DNA of 64,000 nt from GCA-003244245 sp963822695 (GCA_963822695.1 CAWGJH010000005.1:1-64000), one strand, 5' to 3'; positions 19,432 through 31,086 are shown, numbered from the stretch's first letter. Made by a program: numbers and translations. The notes: generated by a model from the letters alone, not told the origin.

Positions 19432-20767
19432 AGCCGTGATTGTCCCGTGGAGTTGATCGCCGCGTACACGCGGGCGAGGCTCGGCTTGCCACAGAACCCC
19501 TGGATCGCCTCCAGCGCTTGGCTGAGCGTGCCCGTGTCGGACAGCGGGATGTTCTGGAACAGCACCAGTTGCTTGGCGTCGTTCACGGGGTTCGCGAGTC
19601 TTTTCGCGAGGAGCCTGTTGTGGTAGTTCCTGTCCTTGCGGAGGATGTCACCGCCCTGGATGGGCATCAGGACGGTCTGGTCGCGGCAGTCGGCTTCGAC
19701 CGAGTTGGTGGCGAACGCGGTGAGCAGCTCGTCGACTGCCAGGTAGGCGTAGGTCTCGTGGCCCTCCCGGACCAACCAGGAGGACCAGACCTCCGCGCGG
19801 TCTGCGTCCCCTCGCTCCGCCGCGGCCAGAAACGCGGTAGCGTGAATTCTTTCAGCTGGTCAGCCTCGGTCAGTGTGTAGTGCACTCGCTTGTGGCCGGT
19901 CCGAAAGTCGATCCAATCGTCGGCGAGCTGTCCTTCCAGGATAGGGTGTGAATCCCAGCGTGCCCGAACGCCACACGTGGTCCCGCAACGTGATGTAGTG
20001 GCGTTGGATCTCCCGGAACAGTCCTATCGGCGCGGCGATGAAGGCGCAGGTCGTGGAGTCCAGTTCCGCGACGGGAACGATCCGCTAGTTCTGGCGGGCC
20101 AGGATCTCGTCGTCAACGTGGTGGTAAGGGTGCGTTCCGTCCCTCAGGTACTGGGGCAGGAACATGCGCAGGAAACGCAACCACGACTGCGAGCCGTAGG
20201 AGTGGACGGCCCTGTCGTGCAGCGAGGGCGCTTTCACCGCATACACGTCCCGGTAGACGAAGAAACCGTTGGGGTGCAACACGGTAGGCAGGGTCCGCAT
20301 CATCGCATGGAGGCCGCTGTATCCACCGCCGTAGGAGTACACCTCGTGCAGCAGGGCGGAGGCGCTGATGACGTCGGCCGGCTCGGTGAGCAGCGTGCCG
20401 ATGTCCTGGGCGAAACCATGCGCGAGATGGCAGGTGCCCACCTGGTTGAACTCCTCGACGGACCGCGTCAGGGACTGCGAGACCACCCCAGGCGCCTCGA
20501 TCAGGGTGAGGTGGACGGTCCTGCGCTCGGTGGGGTCCTGCGCTCGGTGGGGTCCCGCGCGAGCTGGGCGGCGAGGAAGCTGACCGCTGCTCCGCCGCCG
20601 GGTCCGACCTCGACCACCTGGGGTCGCGTGCTCTGGACGCGACCTAAGGCGCGGCGCACCAGGAAGCCTTTCTCCGCGCCGTGCGCGTTCGCTGCCAGGT
20701 CAAGGTAGCCGGCAGCGGACTTGTGTGCTCGGGCGAAGTTCCGCAGGGGTGCGCGCATGAGCGCCAC
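19428..20767 (-). pseudogene. SAM-dependent methyltransferase-like protein, multiply frameshifted
   Basis: Reading across frames gives MRAPLRNFARAHKSAAGYL, PQVVEVGPGGGAAVSFLAAQ (SAM motif I), SASALLHEVYSYGGGYSGL, HPNGFFVYRDVYAVKAPSLH and YLRDGTHPYHHVDDEILARQ. An in-frame TAG follows near 20090, then RIVPVAELDSTTCAFIA, a frame change near 19955 to GQLADDWIDFRTGHKRV, and a last change near 19780 into EGHETYAYLAVDELLTAF through to SLARVYAAINSTGQSRL. The original protein would be about 440 aa with a Rossmann methyltransferase core. The C-terminal part is unfamiliar. Overlap with the CYTH gene implies a functional partnership now lost. Confidence 0.7.
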
Positions 20768-20854
20768 GGTAGAAACACGACAACGCTGAGCCCAGCGACA
20801 GACAGTGGCAGTTGGTGTGTCGCCCTGATCGGAACTGCCACGCGGTGGGGTAGT

Positions 20855-21936
20855 TCAGGAGCTGATCTGGAGGAACTCGGCGAGGTCTCGCAGCTCTTGC
20901 GGAACGGCGCGGGGAGTGGCCCGCAGCACTCTGCCGGTGATCGACTTGGCGTACCGCTGGTGCCGCAGCCAGTTCGGCGCGGCGGCGCGCAGTTCCAGCA
21001 ACACCGCTGTCGCTTCCTGTCGGTTGCGCTGGTCCAGCAGCGCCGACGCGACATCGAGCCGGAACCGGTGGTGAAGTGTTGGTTGGTCGCAGAGGTGCTG
21101 GCACCCGCGCCGCGATGCGCAGTGCCTTGTCGGGGGAACCTGTGACCACCGCCATTTCCGTGTCCCTCAGGGTGACCACGGTCGGTCCGAAGGAACTCCA
21201 GTCTCGGCTTCCGGGACCGTCGCCTTCGATGCGGACCGCTGCCGCCCACGCGCGGCGCATGGCGTCGGTCATCACGTCCCGCTGGCTGTTGCGGGCGGCT
21301 GCCGCCGCGACGCCGAGGTTAAGCCAACCCCACGACGAGAGGTGCCGCCGATCCGCGTGACCAAAGCTCGGCTCCAATCTCTCGGCGGCCGCAAGCGCCA
21401 CCCGTGTGGCGTCATCCAGTCCGCCTTGGCGGATCAGCAACCATGTCTCACCACCGACGGCCGAGCCCACCAGTCCGTTGTCCTGCGCGCTGGCTCCGGC
21501 TTCCGGGGCGAGGCCAAGGGTGTGGTAAGCGAGATCATCCTTACGGAGCTGGGTGAGTAGCGCGGCAGCGAGCAGGTACGCCTGCGCGAGCGGTGCCCAT
21601 GCTGACCGTCGCTGGTCCTCAGTGGATTCGGCGAGGGACCATCGTGCGTGGGTGATCAGTGTCGGAAGCGCGGCGGTAGCGGCGGCAAAGTCGCCATCGG
21701 CGGAAGAGGCCATCCGCGATCCGCAACGATGCGATGAGGTCGTCACCGTGGGGGCCGGACTCGTCGTCCGCCAGCGACAACAGGGCAGCACCGTCAACTC
21801 CTCGGGGTGGCTGGAGCACGCGGCGCAGCTCATAAAGATCGTTGCGCTCATCCTCATCGATGGGGCCAGTGAAGGTTGGCGACGGCGCGAAGCTGCCTCG
21901 GCAGCGTAACGCCCGCTTCATAAGTCGCTCTCGCAA
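20855..21936 (-). pseudogene. XRE-type regulator, TPR-like region only, frameshifted
   Basis: The pieces MKRALRCRGSF, GVDGAALLSLADDE, AYLLAAALLTQLRKDDLAYH, DDATRVALAAAERLEP, MTDAMRRAWAAAVRIEGDGP and the third-frame ending LELRAAAPNWLRHQRY plus PQELRDLAEFL correspond to the ligand-sensing helical repeat half of actinobacterial XRE regulators. No helix-turn-helix is found upstream, and at least two frame changes (near 21720 and 21080) are needed. A decayed paralogue of the gene at 10038. Confidence 0.65.
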
Positions 21937-22232
21937 TTGAGCTCAAGACGCGCCAGCTACCGCAGGAAATCGACAACTTTCCGCGAAAGCTTCGCCCCAG
22001 CCGACCGGTCGTTCCGCCGCTCTGGTCGACCAGGAACGTCAAGGGCTGAACACAATCAAGCTAGTCTAGGCCCGACCCAAGACCTTCTCTCGCTACCTGG
22101 CGTCTGGGGCACGTTCGGGAGGACAGGGCATTCCGGTCGCCCACGCTGCGGGCAGGCAGCGACCGGCGCGGCTGGCCTTGGCTGCTCCCCGGTCGCGGTC
22201 CCGAGCCTGTTCATGTGGGGGCCGTCTGGTGA
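21937..22232. other. Intergenic stretch without recognisable gene
   Basis: Nothing beyond chance open frames is seen. No strong hairpin is obvious. Confidence 0.35.
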
Positions 22233-22523
22233 TCAGACGCGGGTGGAGCGGCCGATGAACGGTCGAGTGAGGAGCAGAAGGATCACCGCGCCCACAAACG
22301 CAACCAGCAACTCGACGAGGAAGCTGGGCGAGGTGCGAGCGCCTGTCAAAAGGTGCAGCAGCAGACCGCCGAGGACGGCGCCGACCAGACCGACGATCAC
22401 GTCACGAACGAAGCCGAATCCGCCACCTCGCACCACTACCCCGGCTAGGGCACCGGCGATCAGCCCGATGACAATCCAGCCTATGAGGTGGTGCCCCGCG
22501 ATGGGCGCCAGTGCGCTGACCAT
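22233..22523 (-). CDS. GlsB/YeaQ/YmgE-type small membrane stress protein
   Basis: Ninety-six residues from an ATG preceded by GGGAGAAG. LIGWIVIGLIAGALAGVVV, FVRDVIVGLVGAVLGGLLL and LVELLVAFVGAVILLLL are three closely spaced glycine-rich membrane helices, the hallmark of the transglycosylase-associated/GlsB family. Members are induced by envelope or general stress; the molecular role is poorly defined. It is monocistronic. Confidence 0.85.
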   Translation of the reverse strand: MVSALAPIAGHHLIGWIVIGLIAGALAGVVVRGGGFGFVRDVIVGLVGAVLGGLLLHLLTGARTSPSFLVELLVAFVGAVILLLLTRPFIGRSTRV

Positions 22524-23062
22524 GTCTTCTCCCTGGATGCCGCTCTTCTGCAACGTGCATGGCTTGGACCCACGTGAGGGAAGCGTCACGCGCTCGACCG
22601 CCGTCCCTCAGCCACCGACGTCTGGTTCTCCACGCCTCCCATTGCCCCTGAGCACCACTGCCAATGTACCGTATCTGCCATTTATCCGACGTAGCATCGA
22701 TCAGGATCTGGCTACGTGACCCAGTCCTATGATCTACAAGACACGCCCGAGCCCAGCCTGCCCGAGCCGGTGGATCCGCCAACGTAGGGAGCGAAGGTAG
22801 CTGTCATCAAGGGCCATTGACAGCATCTGCGCAGCTCAGCGCGGTAACTGCTGACTGTTGTGATGCGCTTTAACGACTCCACGAAGATCGATAAATAAGT
22901 CGCTGACCAGCAAAAACATCCCGGTTGACACTTGGTGACAGCCACCTCCCGCGTGGCACTGATCGGACGTTCCCAGCGAACTCCCAGTTACCGCCTACAA
23001 CGGGATTACTGGTCGAGCGTCTCTTCTGAGGTACTGGCTCACTCGATCGAGGAGGTTTCACC
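22524..23062. other. Long intergenic region upstream of small secreted protein
   Basis: No gene is supported. The sequence is locally less GC-rich around 22860-22920, which may contain the promoter of the secreted-protein gene. GGAGG immediately before 23063 is its ribosome binding site. Confidence 0.35.
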
Positions 23063-23335
23063 ATGCATGTAAGCCGGACAGCACTTCGAGGGAGCGCTCT
23101 AGCGCTCTGTGCCGCTGGCGCTCTGGCGCTCGGAGTGGGCTCGGCGTCGGCCAGCACGCTCACCCCGGCCCCACAGGCGGCTGCACTCAGCTCCAGCCAC
23201 CCGGTGTACCGCTGGGACTACTGCGATGACTGGAACCGCCGCGGTGACTGGCGCTGTCGTGGGGACCGGTGGAATTGGGATGGTCAACGCTGGAACCACG
23301 ACCGTTGGGACGGTCAGCGTTGGAACCGTCGGTGA
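23063..23335 (+). CDS. Small secreted protein with W-N-x-D-G-Q-R repeats
   Basis: A 90-aa protein with GAGGAGG upstream. Residues 1-31 form a clear Sec signal peptide (ALRGSALALCAAGALALGVG, then ASAS cleavage). The mature chain ends in near-repeats WNWDGQRWNHD and WDGQRWNRR, rich in Trp, Arg, Asp and Asn, with two Cys (YCDDW, WRCRGD) that could form a disulfide. Function unknown; the composition suggests an extracellular or cell-wall-bound polypeptide. Confidence 0.75.
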   Translation: MHVSRTALRGSALALCAAGALALGVGSASASTLTPAPQAAALSSSHPVYRWDYCDDWNRRGDWRCRGDRWNWDGQRWNHDRWDGQRWNRR

Positions 23336-23338
23336 GCA

Positions 23339-23360
23339 TATCCGCCACTAGCGGCGGATA
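23339..23360. repeat. Short inverted repeat
   Basis: An 8-base inverted repeat (TATCCGCC and GGCGGATA) with a 6-base loop, directly after the secreted-protein stop codon and just before the much longer hairpin at 23364-23423. It may be part of a composite terminator. Confidence 0.6.
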
Positions 23361-23363
23361 ATC

Positions 23364-23423
23364 CGTCACCACGCGAGAGCCCCGATAGTGCTTTGTCACT
23401 ATCGGGGCTCTCGCGTGGTGACG
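23364..23423. terminator. Perfect 27-bp inverted repeat, likely terminator
   Basis: Two 27-base arms (23364-23390 and 23397-23423) are perfect reverse complements around a 6-base loop (CTTTGT). No U tract follows. As RNA this would be an extremely stable stem that could stop transcription or protect the upstream message. The perfection and length are unusual for a simple terminator and could also mark a small mobile or structural element. Confidence 0.75.
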
Positions 23424-23824
23424 ACTTCATCGACTGACAATATCTCCGCGCTCAACAGTTGGAGGGAACCACTATCCTTTGTGACGAGAAAAATTTACTT
23501 GATCTTCTTCGACGTTAACTTGACAGTGTCTAACGGGGCTGCGCCCCAGTCCGCCGAGACGTGCCCGGGGGCTCCGGTCGGAGTCAGCGGCCATGTCAGC
23601 CTCCTGGCCAGAGGCCGGCCCCTTGAGACTGTGACCAGGTAATCCGTTGTTTTTTGCTGCTTACTACCGGTAGGCCTGCTACGATGAAGCGGTCGGTTCG
23701 CACCGTGTCGATAAGGCTGCAGCTTGGCTTTTAAGCGCCTGAGGTGTCTTTATCCCACTCTCGATCACCGAGACGGTTAGTCTGACGTCGCGCTCCCGCA
23801 TCGGTTGTGTTATAGGAGGGGACC
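23424..23824. other. Intergenic region upstream of the Asp-zincin-like gene
   Basis: No gene is supported. It holds a lower-GC stretch (about 23460-23530, likely promoter-bearing) and a small GGGGCTGCGCCCC hairpin near 23537. TAGGAGGGG just before 23825 is the ribosome binding site of the next gene. Confidence 0.4.
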
Positions 23825-25204
23825 ATGTTGCCTGCTAGCGGTGTGACGACGACCGGGCCGTTCACCCATCCCTCCCTCGCCAAACCGGCGCTTTACGAAA
23901 CCTTGCACAAGATGATTCTGCGCGCCTACGCCCGCGTGCGCCCCGAGGATCTCGCCCGGGTCCGGGCATTACTGCCAGCCACCGGCCACGAGAGTGCGGT
24001 GCGGCCTCCCCTCGTACCGCTGGATTTCACCTCCGCGCAGATCGGCGCCGTCTTGGAATCGCTCATCGCGGTCTTCGCGACGGCCGCGCCTTACGTGATG
24101 CAGCCAGGCAACCGCAGGAACAGGCCCCCGGCGGGGCCGCGCGACCAAGTACTCACGGCACTCATAACGTCGGCCCAGCAGGTCCTCGACCCGGTGGCGG
24201 CCGGAGCAGCCGACGCCACGATCCGGCAGGTGTTCGGACTTCCGGACGACATACACCTACCCGCTATCCGTCAGACGTTCGCCGACGCCTCGGCCGGACT
24301 GCCGCGCCTGCACGCGAATGGCGCGATCCTCATCGACGAGCGCGGCGAGCTCACGATCCAAGGAGCCGCAGCGCTGTCCTCGCCGTCCAAGATGCTGTTC
24401 CCTGCGGCCTTCTTCGACGCGCATACCGACGACGGCGTGCGGACGCTGCTGCACGAGTGCTTTCACGTGGCGAGTAGCGCGATCAGGGACCAGGTGTACT
24501 TCGGGAACGCGAGCTTCGACTCCATCACGCTCTCGGAGAAGCTCGCCAACGCCGATCACTACGGGCAAGTCACGCGGATGCGGGCAAACCTCAATGTGGC
24601 TCCGCCCGGGCCGATCACCGTGCAGGCCGGCGTCGGTGTCGCCCTGTGCCCAAACGACACAACCAAGGTCCGCGAGGCGGCCGCAGAAGCCAGCCGACGA
24701 GTGACCCGGGCATGGGTGCGCACGCTGTGGACGTGGCAGCACCTGGGCGCCGTCCGTGCCCAACAGGAAACATGGACGGTGTTCTCGACGGAGCCGGACG
24801 AGCTCATCGCGCACCAACTGATGAGCGACTCCAAGACATGCGGGATGACCTTGCACCAGGGGGCGGGCGGCCGAAGCATCGCGACGCCGCCGGCCAGCCT
24901 GCCATTTCCGATGGTGACCGACTTTGACCAGGCCGTGATGGAGGAGATCATCAAAGACACCCACGACCTGGTCAGCTGGAGTCAGCGTGCGCGGACCGTC
25001 GATGTCCTCGCTGCGGCGCCGGGCGGTCCCGGGCCCTTCCTGCTGGCTGCGGACGTGAGGGGCCAACCGCCCACCGGCATGGCCGACGCACTGGTCGCAC
25101 AGGCCACCGCGTCCCTCAACAGTCCCTGGCTGGCCACGCCAGCCGCCCTGAAAACTCTCGTTGACAGCTTACGCGTCCGCGACTCATCGGACGCGGCACA
25201 GTGA
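23825..25204 (+). CDS. Asp-zincin-like (M35-type) putative metallopeptidase
   Basis: A 459-aa protein without a signal peptide. Residues about 207-216 read TLLHECFHVA, an HExxH zinc motif, and about 30 residues later ANADHYG contains the Asp that serves as third ligand in Asp-zincins (M35/deuterolysin and lysine-specific endopeptidase folds). The first 150 residues carry no motif I know. The lack of a secretion signal means it acts inside the cell or is exported by an unusual route, for example as a cargo toxin (inference). The strong RBS makes the start secure. Confidence 0.7.
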   Translation: MLPASGVTTTGPFTHPSLAKPALYETLHKMILRAYARVRPEDLARVRALLPATGHESAVRPPLVPLDFTSAQIGAVLESLIAVFATAAPYVMQPGNRRNRPPAGPRDQVLTALITSAQQVLDPVAAGAADATIRQVFGLPDDIHLPAIRQTFADASAGLPRLHANGAILIDERGELTIQGAAALSSPSKMLFPAAFFDAHTDDGVRTLLHECFHVASSAIRDQVYFGNASFDSITLSEKLANADHYGQVTRMRANLNVAPPGPITVQAGVGVALCPNDTTKVREAAAEASRRVTRAWVRTLWTWQHLGAVRAQQETWTVFSTEPDELIAHQLMSDSKTCGMTLHQGAGGRSIATPPASLPFPMVTDFDQAVMEEIIKDTHDLVSWSQRARTVDVLAAAPGGPGPFLLAADVRGQPPTGMADALVAQATASLNSPWLATPAALKTLVDSLRVRDSSDAAQ

Positions 25205-25303
25205 TTATCTTGGCCCCGGCCGCCAACTGTCACGGGGCGGGGTACCAGAGTGTCAACCGTCGTGGTAGGTGGGAAATTCCTGCGCCCCGGGCGGCAACTG
25301 GCG

Positions 25304-27112
25304 CTAGGGCTGGTGGCGCATGGCGTGCACGGTTTTCCAGGCTCGGGTGGCGAGCTGCAGGTTGAACCGGGTGTCGGGGTCGTTGAGATCGTGAGCGGAC
25401 ATCTCGCGAATTCGTTGCAGCCGGTAGCGCAGGGTGCTGCGATGCAGTGACAACGCCTTGGCGGTGAGGTCGTAGTTGCCGCCGCACGCCAGGTAGCAGT
25501 ACAGGGTTTCGACCAGTTGCGCGCCTTTGGTGGCATCGTAGTCGAGCAGGGCACCGAGCCAGCGGTGGATGAAGGCCTCCACTGAGCCGATGTCGGCAAT
25601 CTTGGAGAGCAGCTGATAGACACCGAGGTCCTCAAAGACGGTGACCTGATCGGGGCAACCGGTGGCAACCTGCATCTTCAGGGCAAGCTGGGCCTGCCCG
25701 TGGGAACGAGGGAACTCGGGTGCCTTGATGCAGGGGGCGCCCACACCGATTCGGCAGCTCCCCAGCGAGCCCATCTGAGCGATGATCGACGCCCGGAACC
25801 CCTCCCAGTCCTGGTCGGTGTCACAGAGCACCGCGACCCCTCCTGGCCGGGCGGCGAGCAGCGATCCGATTCCGGTAGCGCGCACCGCTCGGCGCACGGC
25901 GTGAAAGAACGTGTCGTGGTCAACGTGTTGGCTTCCGGTGGTGACAACCACCACTCGATGGGGGCGGGCCAGGTCATAGCCCAGTGCCCGGGCCCGCTCA
26001 TGGGCGCTCTCCGGGTCAGTGCCAGCCAGCAGTTCATCGACAAGGTCACGCCGCAGCCGCAGCTCTGCTTCGCCCAGGGCACGAAGGTGCGCGAGCTCCA
26101 GCGTCAGCACGGTATTCGCGTGTTCGAGGGCGACCGTCTCGCTGTCCCCGGCGGTTCTGCCCGGGTCGATGAGGGCAATGGTGCCGAGCGTCTGGCCGTC
26201 CGGTCGAGCCAGGGCGATCAGGCGGCCCTTGTCGCGCACCGGGCACCGGGCATCGAGGGCGCGTTGCAAGGTCTGCTTGCGCCGAGCGGGGGTCGGCTTC
26301 GGGTAGGGGTCGGGCCGGCCGGGACCGGCCCAGGCGGTGAGGTTGCCGTGGCGGTCTTCGATGGCGACCGGCAGCCCAGTCAGCTGGTGCAGTGCGCGGG
26401 CGATGCCCTCTTGGCCTTCCCCCGCGGAGGCCACCGCGGTGAGGCGATTGTGGATGTCCAGGCTGCGCTGCGCTGCCGCCGAGGAGCGCGCCAGCTCTGT
26501 CATCGCTCGTTCGAGGGCCAGGTTCGTGGCGCGCAGTTGGTCGGCGATGGCCCGTTCTCGTTCGACACTAGCGCGCTCCCGCGTGTACAAGCGGGCGTTG
26601 ACGAGCGCGACGCCCGCTTGCTGCACCAGCACGTCGAGCAGGAACTGGTGATGGGGCTCGGGTTCGGTGTCGCGGCTGACCACGAGATGGCCGACCATCT
26701 CGTCGAGACTGACCATCGGGTACGCCCAGGCCCACCCGGCACCGTCCAGGTCCAGCGACCCCCCGCTGCGATCGAGAGCACGGAGTTGGGCAGCCAGGAC
26801 ATCGGCGTTGGCCGGGTGGCCAACCGGCCCGACGACCTGCCAGTCGCCATCGAGATAGACGGCCTCGACCCGACATCCTCCCAGCGACAGGACGGCCGTG
26901 GTGGCGATGCGCAGAATCTCGATCTCATCGCGGCTGCTGGTCATCACCATCGACTGGGCGAGCAGCGGGCGAAACGATGCGAGCTGCTCCCGCAGGGCAG
27001 CCTCGTGCCCGACCGCGCGGCCGGCGGCGGGTCTCATCGACGCACTGGCATCGCTGCCCCTTGAAGTCTCCCCGACGGGCGGGATCGTCGCGCGGTATGC
27101 GCTCCCACCCAT
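25304..27112 (-). CDS. PucR/CdaR-family transcriptional regulator with GAF domain
   Basis: A 602-aa regulator. The N-terminal third contains a GAF-like domain (MVGHLVVSRDTEPEPHHQF, VLVQQAGVALVNARL). A helical linker follows, then a GGDEF-like CdaR segment (VVVVTTGSQHVD), and at the C-terminus the PucR helix-turn-helix (ACGGNYDLTAKALSLHRSTL, RYRLQRI). It is divergent from dnaK across about 225 bases, so it may regulate the stress operon; this is positional inference only. The exact start is uncertain because several Met/Val codons occur in the first 30 residues. Confidence 0.88.
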   Translation of the reverse strand: MGGSAYRATIPPVGETSRGSDASASMRPAAGRAVGHEAALREQLASFRPLLAQSMVMTSSRDEIEILRIATTAVLSLGGCRVEAVYLDGDWQVVGPVGHPANADVLAAQLRALDRSGGSLDLDGAGWAWAYPMVSLDEMVGHLVVSRDTEPEPHHQFLLDVLVQQAGVALVNARLYTRERASVERERAIADQLRATNLALERAMTELARSSAAAQRSLDIHNRLTAVASAGEGQEGIARALHQLTGLPVAIEDRHGNLTAWAGPGRPDPYPKPTPARRKQTLQRALDARCPVRDKGRLIALARPDGQTLGTIALIDPGRTAGDSETVALEHANTVLTLELAHLRALGEAELRLRRDLVDELLAGTDPESAHERARALGYDLARPHRVVVVTTGSQHVDHDTFFHAVRRAVRATGIGSLLAARPGGVAVLCDTDQDWEGFRASIIAQMGSLGSCRIGVGAPCIKAPEFPRSHGQAQLALKMQVATGCPDQVTVFEDLGVYQLLSKIADIGSVEAFIHRWLGALLDYDATKGAQLVETLYCYLACGGNYDLTAKALSLHRSTLRYRLQRIREMSAHDLNDPDTRFNLQLATRAWKTVHAMRHQP

Positions 27113-27338
27113 CGCTGGATCCCCACATCGTGGCCCCCTTGTGCTCGCAGGTGAAGGCCAGAGGGCTGATTTGGACCCGTTAGGGCCAGGTCAGATATCG
27201 CCATGCTTGCCACGCTAGGCATGCATCACGTCCGGCTCGCGACAGATCAGGCGTGTGCTCGGGCTGGAAACCGTGACGAGCGTGTCTGCTACCGCTGATC
27301 AGGACCCGACCGAGACTGGTTGACAGGAGCATTCCAGC

Positions 27339-29228
<1,890 letters not shown>

Positions 29229-29239
29229 GGGGACGCGGC

Positions 29240-29788
29240 ATGCATCCAGAATCACCGGGGGTGCACCCTCACCCGGAGCAGACGGACCCCGATCCGAGCC
29301 CCCCGCACTCACACCCTCCTGACTCGAGTCCCGCGGACGAGGTGGCGGTGCCGGACACCGCCACGGTTGCCGCCATGGAGGACCGGTTGCGCCGGGCGCT
29401 GGCCGACCTGGACAACCTGCGCAAGCGGCACGCCCGGGAGCTGGAGTGGCAGCGGGCGGCCGAGGCGAACCGGGTGGCTGCGGCCTGGTTGCCGGTGTTG
29501 GACAACCTCGATCTGGCGCTGGGCCATGCCGACGCCGACCCGTCGGCGATCATCGAAGGGGTCCGTGCGGTGCGTGAGCAGGCTCTGGCTGTGCTGGCGA
29601 GCCTGGGGTTTTCCCGCTACGACGAGGTGGGCGTGCCGTTCGACCCGGTCCGGCACGAGGTCGTCAACGTGGTCGATGACTCGGAGGCGGAGCCGGGCAC
29701 GGTGGTCCGGGTGCTGCGCCCGGGCTACGGCACCGCGGAGCGGCAGCTGCGGCCGGGTGCGGTGACCGTCGCAGGCCGCCGGGGTTGA
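29240..29788 (+). CDS. grpE: Nucleotide exchange factor GrpE
   Basis: A 182-aa protein 11 bases after dnaK. A disordered Pro/His/Ser-rich N-terminus is followed by a long helix (RLRRALADLDNLRKRHAREL) and the GrpE head (WLPVLDNLDLALGHADADP, then GVPFDPVRHEVVNVVDDSEA). GrpE dimers release ADP from DnaK. Length and motif order are normal. Confidence 0.95.
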   Translation: MHPESPGVHPHPEQTDPDPSPPHSHPPDSSPADEVAVPDTATVAAMEDRLRRALADLDNLRKRHARELEWQRAAEANRVAAAWLPVLDNLDLALGHADADPSAIIEGVRAVREQALAVLASLGFSRYDEVGVPFDPVRHEVVNVVDDSEAEPGTVVRVLRPGYGTAERQLRPGAVTVAGRRG

Positions 29789-29794
29789 TGGCCG

Positions 29795-30742
29795 ATGGCG
29801 CGCGACTACTACGACGCACTCGGGGTCTCCCGGAACGCGAGCACCGAAGAGCTCCAGCGCGCCTACCGCACACTGGCCCGGCAGCACCACCCCGACGTGA
29901 ACCACGACCCGGGGGCCGAGGAGCGCTTCAAGGAGATCAGCGAGGCCTACAGCGTGCTGTCCGACCCCGACACCCGGAGGCGTTATGACCGGTTCGGGCC
30001 GGACTTCCGCCAGATCCCGGAGGGTTACGAGACCTACGCCGACGCCGCGCGCGCCGGGAGGCGGGGCTCGCCAGCGGGATCGCCGTTCGGCGGTAGCCGG
30101 GTGTGGGTGGACTCCGATGGCGGCGAGAGGTTCGGTGTCGGGGGTATCGACTTCGACGACCTGTTCAGCGGCCTGTTCGGATCCCGGGGTGCCGGAGGGC
30201 CGATCCCGGGTGCTGATCAGGAGGCCGAGCTGGAGCTGTCGGTCGAGGACGCCTACCGGGGCGGTCGCCGCCACATCATCCTGTCCAGAGCCGGCGAGCC
30301 CGCCAGTTTCGAGGTGACCATTCCCCCCGGGGTGACCGACGGGCAGCGCATCCGGCTGGCCGGCGAGGGTGGGCACGGTTCGGGCAGCGGCGCGGCCGGG
30401 GATCTGTACCTGGTGGTGCGGATCGCGCCGCACCCCCGGTACCGGGTGACCGGGCGGGATATCTCGGTGGATGTGCCGTTGGCGCCGTGGGAGGCGGCAC
30501 TGGGAGCCAGCGTGCCGGTGCTCACCCCCGGTGGGGAAGCCAAGGTACGGGTGCCGCCGGGGTCCTCGACGGGTCGCCGGTTGCGGTTGCGCGGGGAAGG
30601 GATGCCCAACCCGCGCGGCACACCGGGCGATCTGTACGCCGAGGTCAAGATCATGGTGCCGCGGACGTTGACGCCGCGGGAGCAGGAGCTGTTCGAGGCG
30701 CTGGGCAGGGATTCGACCTTCGACCCCAGGAGGGACCGATGA
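29795..30742 (+). CDS. dnaJ: DnaJ/CbpA-type co-chaperone
   Basis: A 315-aa J-domain protein. Residues 3-67 form the J domain (YYDALGVSRNASTEELQRAY, then HHPDVNHDP with the HPD triad). A Gly/Phe-rich linker and two beta-rich substrate-binding domains follow (SVEDAYRGGRRHII, DLYLVVRIAPHPRYRVTGRD). There is no CxxCxGxG zinc region, so it is the CbpA-like type II form. It stimulates DnaK ATPase. Its stop overlaps the start of the MerR-type gene (ATGA). Confidence 0.94.
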   Translation: MARDYYDALGVSRNASTEELQRAYRTLARQHHPDVNHDPGAEERFKEISEAYSVLSDPDTRRRYDRFGPDFRQIPEGYETYADAARAGRRGSPAGSPFGGSRVWVDSDGGERFGVGGIDFDDLFSGLFGSRGAGGPIPGADQEAELELSVEDAYRGGRRHIILSRAGEPASFEVTIPPGVTDGQRIRLAGEGGHGSGSGAAGDLYLVVRIAPHPRYRVTGRDISVDVPLAPWEAALGASVPVLTPGGEAKVRVPPGSSTGRRLRLRGEGMPNPRGTPGDLYAEVKIMVPRTLTPREQELFEALGRDSTFDPRRDR

Positions 30743-31080
30743 CCAGCTACTCGCTAATGCGCGTGTCCCAGCTCGATCTGGACAGCTTCGCGCACCGCGC
30801 CGGGATGCATCCCGACCTGGTCCGCCGGTTGGTGGCATTGGGCCTGGTGGAGCCGACCCGGGATGCCACCGGCCGGTTGTGGTTCGCGGCGCCGCAACTG
30901 CGGGTGGTGGCCCGGATCCAACGGCTGCGAACCGGCCTGTCGCTGAACTACGCCGCGCTCGGGCTGGTCATGGACCTGCTCGACCGCATCGAGGTACTCG
31001 AAGCCGCGCTGCGCACCACCGGTGCCCGCCTGCCCCGCCACACCGTTCAGGCGCCGTCGGTGGCCCGGTGCGAGGAGTAA
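30739..31080 (+). CDS. MerR-type chaperone regulator/modulator (HspR/CbpM-like)
   Basis: A 113-aa protein starting inside the dnaJ stop. RVSQLDLDSFAHRAGMHPDL resembles the helix-turn-helix of MerR-like HspR and the CbpM chaperone-modulator family. GLVEPTRDATGRLWFAAPQL is the wing, and QRLRTGLSLNYAALGLVMDL with a coiled coil follows. HspR represses dnaK/clpB operons by binding HAIR sites with DnaK as co-repressor, while CbpM inhibits CbpA. The short length and coupling to a CbpA-type dnaJ leave both options open. Confidence 0.8.
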   Translation: MTSYSLMRVSQLDLDSFAHRAGMHPDLVRRLVALGLVEPTRDATGRLWFAAPQLRVVARIQRLRTGLSLNYAALGLVMDLLDRIEVLEAALRTTGARLPRHTVQAPSVARCEE

Positions 31081-31086
31081 CCCGTC

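Noticed and set aside
27113..27338. HAIR operator for HspR before dnaK
   Set aside because: The CTTGAGT-N7-ACTCAAG pattern was not found in the divergent promoter region.
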